Of a stretch of DNA of 8,981 nucleotides, positions 5,933-8,981 are shown in pieces. This DNA comes from JBGOUJ01 sp041477005. Lineage in GTDB: Bacteria; Acidobacteriota; Terriglobia; Bryobacterales; JACQDG01. A model generated the notes under the pieces. That model saw nothing but the letters and a program-made list of their open reading frames with translations, had not been told where the DNA came from and made no database searches. Where the stretch lies: contig JBGOUJ010000310.1 of assembly GCA_041477005.1 (NCBI GenBank), positions 1-8,981 of the forward strand. Direction: 5' to 3'. Position numbers and translations under genes: made by a program. How positions within the stretch are numbered: position 1 is the first letter of the stretch; each line of letters opens with the position of its first letter.

Positions 5933-5959
5933 TTGCTTTTGCCGGAAATGGGGTATAAT
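5933..5959 (+). promoter_or_regulatory. Promoter of the microprotein-comM transcript
   Basis: TATAAT at 5954-5959 is a perfect -10 hexamer. The best -35 candidate, TTGCTT (5933-5938), has a short 15-base spacer, so the -35 is uncertain. Transcription would begin near 5965-5967, only about three to five bases before the ATG at 5970, making the mRNA nearly leaderless for the first open frame. Confidence 0.5.
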
Positions 5960-5969
5960 TCCTTGCGTC

Positions 5970-6062
5970 ATGCAGAAAATTATCACACTTTTCCTGATAA
6001 TAGGTCTGCTTTCCGTCTGGGCCTGCTACTATGTCCGCATTGTTTCCCGCAAGAAAGATTGA
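5970..6062 (+). CDS. Putative 30-residue single-pass membrane microprotein
   Basis: ATG at 5970 opens a 30-codon frame ending in TGA at 6060-6062. The product starts MQKIITLFLIIGL, stays hydrophobic to about residue 22 (…VWACYYV) and ends in a basic tail RIVSRKKD. This is the profile of a one-helix inner-membrane protein with its C-terminus inside by the positive-inside rule. It has one Cys (about residue 19). It has no Shine-Dalgarno site, but the -10 box at 5954-5959 places the transcript start only a few bases upstream, which fits leaderless translation. It ends 29 bases before comM and is probably co-transcribed with it. The stretch is visibly richer in A and T than its neighbours, as expected for a hydrophobic helix. 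I do not recognise a family, and the frame is short enough that chance cannot be ruled out. Confidence 0.5.
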   Translation: MQKIITLFLIIGLLSVWACYYVRIVSRKKD

Positions 6063-6091
6063 GCGGGCTGGGGCGGCCAGAAAGGGGCGCG

Positions 6092-7615
6092 ATGGCCCTG
6101 TTCAAGACCCGCAGCGCGGCGGTCTACGGCATCGATGCGCATCTGATCGATGTGGAAGTAGACATGTACGCCGGCTCGGCGCGGGACTTCATCACCGTCG
6201 GGCTGCCCGATGTCGCGGTCCGCGAGAGCCGGGAGCGCATCAAGTCCGCGCTCATCAATAGCGGTTTTGGTTACCCCAATAAGTCGGTCACGATCAACCT
6301 GGCGCCGGCCAACGTGCGCAAGGAAGGGGCGGGTTTCGACCTGCCGATGGCGGTGGGAATCCTGGGCGCCATGGGGGCGCTCGCGCCGCAGGGAGTGGAA
6401 GACTGTCTGCTGGCCGGCGAGTTGTCGCTCGACGGCGGGCTGCGGCCGATTCGCGGGGCGCTTTCCATTGCCGTCTGCGCGCGGCAGCGCGGCATCCGCC
6501 ACCTGATCCTGCCCCGCCAAAACGGCCCGGAGGCGGCGGTAGTGGAGGGCATTGGCGTGCATGGCCTGAGCCACTTGGGCGAGGTCGTGGAAAGGATCGG
6601 GCATTGGGAGAGCTTTGCGCCCCTCGACAGTACTCCGCCCAAACGGGCCGGCTCGAACGGTGCGGGCGTGGATTTCCGCGAGGTAAAGGGGCAGCAGGCC
6701 ACCAAGCGCGCGCTCGAAGTAGCCGCCGCCGGGGCGCACAATCTGCTCATGATCGGGCCGCCGGGGTCGGGCAAGACCATGCTGGCGCGGCGCCTCGCAG
6801 GCATCCTGCCGGAGCTGACCTTCGCCGAGGCCATCGAGACCTCGAAGATCCACAGCGTGGCGGGGCTGCTGGGCCACGAGGAAGGCATCCTGCAGGAGCG
6901 GCCGTTTCGCGCGCCGCACCATATTATTTCCGACGCCGGGCTGATCGGCGGCGGCTCCGGCATCCCGAAGCCGGGCGAAGTGAGCCTGGCCCACAACGGG
7001 GTCCTGTTTCTCGACGAGCTGCCCGAGTTCCCGCGCAACGCCCTGGAGGTGCTACGGCAGCCGCTCGAGGAGGGGAGCGTCTCGATCGCGCGCGCCGGCA
7101 TGACCCTCTCGTTCCCCGCGCGCGTCATGCTGGTGGCGGCCATGAACCCCTGCCCGTGCGGCTATTACGGCGACACGACGCGCGAGTGCCGCTGCACGCC
7201 GCCGCTCATCCAGCGCTACATGGGAAAGATCTCCGGCCCGCTGCTCGACCGCATCGACATTCACATCGAAGTGCCCGCCGTCCGATACAAGGAAATGCGC
7301 TCGGACGGCGCGGCCGAGCCTTCGGCGGATATTCGAGCGCGCGTGGTGCGCGCCCGGGAGATTCAGAAAGCGCGCGGCTACTATAACGCCCAGCTCCCCG
7401 CCCGCCTGATCCGCAAGCATTGCCCGCTGGACGAGGCGGGCGAGCGGATGCTGGAGATGGCCGTACAGCGGATGGGCCTTTCCGCCCGCGCCCACGACCG
7501 CGTCCTCAAGCTCGCCCGCACCATCGCCGACCTCGACGGCTCGCCCTCCATCTCCGCCAAGCACCTCGCCGAGGCGGTGCAGTACCGGAGCCTGGACCGG
7601 AGCTACTGGAGCTGA
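6092..7615 (+). CDS. comM: YifB/ComM family Mg-chelatase-like AAA+ ATPase
   Basis: A 507-residue protein, matching the family's usual length of about 500-510. ComM is a hexameric helicase that drives branch migration of incoming DNA during natural transformation in several Gram-negative bacteria; the gene is also widespread in non-competent species. Domains in order: an N-terminal ChlI/Lon-protease-like domain (about 1-180; KTRSAAVYGIDAHLIDVEVD, VGLPDVAVRESRERIKSAL, NLAPANVRKEG); an AAA+ core with Walker A GPPGSGKT (222-229), RPFRAPHH, and Walker B VLFLDE (304-309); the family-typical cysteine motif NPCPCG (352-357) with CRC (366-368); then LLDRIDIHIEVP; and the C-terminal helical lid domain. 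All key ATPase residues are intact. The start at 6092 (MALFKTR) is chosen over an upstream in-frame start at 5933, because AAAGGGG lies just before it and homologues begin here. It is preceded by the microprotein frame and followed by a terminator. Confidence 0.95.
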   Translation: MALFKTRSAAVYGIDAHLIDVEVDMYAGSARDFITVGLPDVAVRESRERIKSALINSGFGYPNKSVTINLAPANVRKEGAGFDLPMAVGILGAMGALAPQGVEDCLLAGELSLDGGLRPIRGALSIAVCARQRGIRHLILPRQNGPEAAVVEGIGVHGLSHLGEVVERIGHWESFAPLDSTPPKRAGSNGAGVDFREVKGQQATKRALEVAAAGAHNLLMIGPPGSGKTMLARRLAGILPELTFAEAIETSKIHSVAGLLGHEEGILQERPFRAPHHIISDAGLIGGGSGIPKPGEVSLAHNGVLFLDELPEFPRNALEVLRQPLEEGSVSIARAGMTLSFPARVMLVAAMNPCPCGYYGDTTRECRCTPPLIQRYMGKISGPLLDRIDIHIEVPAVRYKEMRSDGAAEPSADIRARVVRAREIQKARGYYNAQLPARLIRKHCPLDEAGERMLEMAVQRMGLSARAHDRVLKLARTIADLDGSPSISAKHLAEAVQYRSLDRSYWS

Positions 7616-7631
7616 GGGAAGACCCGGATTC

Positions 7632-7692
7632 GAGGCCAGCCGGCCAAATTTTTCCCACCCAGCCGGAGCCTGTCCCTTAGCCTCTTTTTTTT
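7632..7692 (+). terminator. Likely intrinsic terminator of comM
   Basis: Nested arms GAGGC (7632-7636) with GCCTC (7680-7684) and CCGGC (7640-7644) with GCCGG (7662-7666) precede a run of eight T (7685-7692), 70 bases after the comM stop codon. The stem is loose and the loop large, but the T-run placed right against the 3' arm supports termination. Confidence 0.5.
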
Positions 7693-8016
7693 CAGCAGAT
7701 TGCGGTTTGGCGAGCGGCGTGACAATAAGAGGCGATCCGAGTTGTGGAGATTCTACACAGGGCGGGGATGGCCCCAGCTCTGCTCGGCGTCAGCGATGGC
7801 GGCCGGTTTTCCGGGCATCAAGAAAGTCATCGACAAATGTGATCGTGGGTTACGCCATGGTACATCTCAAACGAAAGGCGAGGTAAGGCGGCTGCTAGCG
7901 ATACGCTGTGAGCACACGGGGATCGCCGCTCTGCTATCATCGGCTCGGCTGAGCAGCTCTGCGGAAAAGAGGGGACCCATGAGCGGCTGGAGCAAGGATT
8001 CAGGAAGGGGGCTCGA
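7693..8016. other. Gap without a convincing gene, upstream of right receptor
   Basis: No recognisable gene lies in these 324 bases. One hairpin is visible: CCGC/GCGG (7926-7929, 7961-7964) enclosing CTGCT/AGCAG. A TATCAT at about 7935-7940 might be a -10 box but has no matching -35. A 17-codon frame starts at ATG 7979, behind GAGGGG, and overlaps the receptor start codon in another frame, ending at 8032. A short frame ending near 7882 reads NVIVGYAMVHLKRKAR before a stop and might be a gene remnant, but I cannot assign it. Confidence 0.35.
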
Positions 8017-8981
8017 ATGTCGAACAAATTGAACGTAGCGGTCGTATCCTTGGCAATCTTTCTCTGTCTGCACACTGTTCCGCTCTCCGGGCAGCAGGAG
8101 AGTGCCAGCATCACCGGCCAGGTCACAGACCGGTCCGGAGCTGTGGTTCCAGGGGCGCGTGTCACGATCAGGAATCAGGCTTCCGGCGCCTCGTTTGTCA
8201 GCGTGTCCGATTCGGACGGCTTTTACCGCGCGCCGCAATTGCGCCCGGCGGTGTACACCATTTCGGCGACCGCAGACGGTTTCAGTACCGTCGTGCGGGA
8301 GGGAATCGAGGCCCGTGTCAACGACCGGCTCCGGGTTGATCTGGCTTTGCAGGTCGGCACCGTGACCGAAAATGTCATAGTGACCGGAGCGCCACCGCTG
8401 CTCCAGACCGAGGACGCCACGGTAGGGCAGGTTGTCGATAACCAAAAGATCGTGGAACTCCCGTTAAACGGGCGCAGTTGGCTTCAGTTGGCCCTCTTGT
8501 CGCCCGGCGCGGTCAGTTACGGCACGTACGACTCGTACAACCCGCAGTCCCAGGTCATGAATCTCGGCGGCAACCGGACCGCCCAGACCGACTTCCTGAT
8601 TGACGGCGCCGATAATAATAGCTTCGTCATTGGCGGCGGCGCCCAAGCGCATCCGCCGGTCGATTCGCTGCAGGAGTTCAAGGTACAAACGAACAACTAC
8701 ACGGCGGACACCGGCCGTCTCGGCGGGGCGGTAGTCAACGCCACCATCAAGTCCGGCACGAACAGCTTCCATGGCTCGCTTTATGAGTTCTTACGGAACC
8801 GGGAATTGAACGCACGCAACTTCTTCGCTTCGCCCACGGCGACGAAGCCGCAATTCACACGGAACCAATTCGGCGCCAGCGCCGGCGGCCCTATCGCCCG
8901 GAACAAGCTTTTCTTTTTCGCGAACTACGAAGGGAACCGGAATCGGCAGGATTCCATACTGGCGAGGCAGGTGTTCACGGA
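8017..8981 (+). CDS. TonB-dependent receptor (Oar-like), N-terminal part, cut by window edge
   Basis: The first 321 codons of an outer-membrane receptor. Residues 1-26 are a signal peptide (VAVVSLAIFLCLHTVPLSGQ). Residues 29-112 are a carboxypeptidase-regulatory-like domain (SITGQVTDRSGAVVPGARVT … DSDGFYRAPQLRPAVYTI). From about 115 the plug region follows, with the family motifs TENVIVTGAPPLLQTE, VELPLNGRSWLQLALLSPG (146-164), TDFLIDGADNN (191-201), LQEFKVQTNNYTADTGRLGG (218-237), VVNATIKSGTNSFHGSLYEF and RNQFGASAGGPI. These are characteristic of acidobacterial Oar-like receptors. The start at 8017 has AGGGGG about six bases upstream. The barrel lies beyond the right edge, and the substrate is not known. 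It is a paralogue of the receptor at the left edge, with the same domain order but clearly different sequence. Confidence 0.92.
   Translation, partial: MSNKLNVAVVSLAIFLCLHTVPLSGQQESASITGQVTDRSGAVVPGARVTIRNQASGASFVSVSDSDGFYRAPQLRPAVYTISATADGFSTVVREGIEARVNDRLRVDLALQVGTVTENVIVTGAPPLLQTEDATVGQVVDNQKIVELPLNGRSWLQLALLSPGAVSYGTYDSYNPQSQVMNLGGNRTAQTDFLIDGADNNSFVIGGGAQAHPPVDSLQEFKVQTNNYTADTGRLGGAVVNATIKSGTNSFHGSLYEFLRNRELNARNFFASPTATKPQFTRNQFGASAGGPIARNKLFFFANYEGNRNRQDSILARQVFT

Noticed and set aside
5933..6091. In-frame upstream extension of comM giving a 560-residue protein
   Set aside because: The extra 53 residues have no family similarity, the start lies upstream of the TATAAT box so it would not be transcribed from it, and MALFKTR at 6092 has a ribosome binding site and matches the usual start of the family.
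7830..7882. Short frame ending NVIVGYAMVHLKRKAR as a possible gene remnant
   Set aside because: The hydrophobic-then-basic ending resembles a membrane protein tail, but upstream sequence gives no supporting similarity in any frame, so it is too short to call.
7700..8032. Plus-strand 110-codon frame after comM
   Set aside because: It needs a TTG start with no ribosome binding site, has no recognisable motif, and runs over the receptor start codon.

Overview
The window looks like a piece of an Acidobacteriota chromosome, most likely from the Solibacter/Bryobacter group. This is an inference from gene content: GC-rich DNA, Oar-like TonB-dependent receptors with an N-terminal carboxypeptidase-regulatory-like domain truncated at both window edges, a secreted PQQ-like beta-propeller, a DUF4139 protein, and GC-rich intergenic tandem repeats with a period of 21 bases. 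I see no rRNA, tRNA, CRISPR array, insertion sequence or phage gene.

Layout. (1) 1-337, minus: 5' end of a TonB-dependent receptor, with a TATAAT -10 box and an 18-base palindrome upstream. (2) About 450-664, plus: a frameshifted remnant of the 3' end of another TonB-dependent receptor. (3) 806-1240, plus: a stand-alone receiver-domain protein that keeps the phospho-acceptor Asp but has lost the other catalytic residues. (4) 1241-1520: a hairpin-rich gap, followed by a 68-residue hypothetical gene at 1521-1727. (5) 1759-3294, minus: a secreted PQQ-like beta-propeller protein with its own promoter. (6) 3449-5509, minus: a secreted DUF4139 protein with a C-terminal coiled coil. The gap between the genes of (5) and (6) holds a long nested hairpin. 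(7) 5510-5969: a divergent intergenic region dominated by a degenerate 21-base tandem repeat array (5651-5890). (8) 5970-6062, plus: a previously easy-to-miss 30-codon single-pass membrane microprotein, apparently translated from a nearly leaderless mRNA, directly upstream of comM/yifB (6092-7615), which ends in a U-tract terminator. (9) 7693-8016: a gap with no convincing gene. (10) 8017-8981, plus: 5' part of a second Oar-like TonB-dependent receptor.

How the genes relate. The receptors and the two exported proteins (propeller and DUF4139) all act in the envelope. comM is a housekeeping/recombination gene encoding a helicase linked to branch migration in natural transformation. No multi-gene pathway is evident. 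The items most worth a second look are the microprotein upstream of comM, the tandem repeat array between the divergent genes, and the degenerate receiver protein. I found no clear evidence of a large undescribed multi-gene system.
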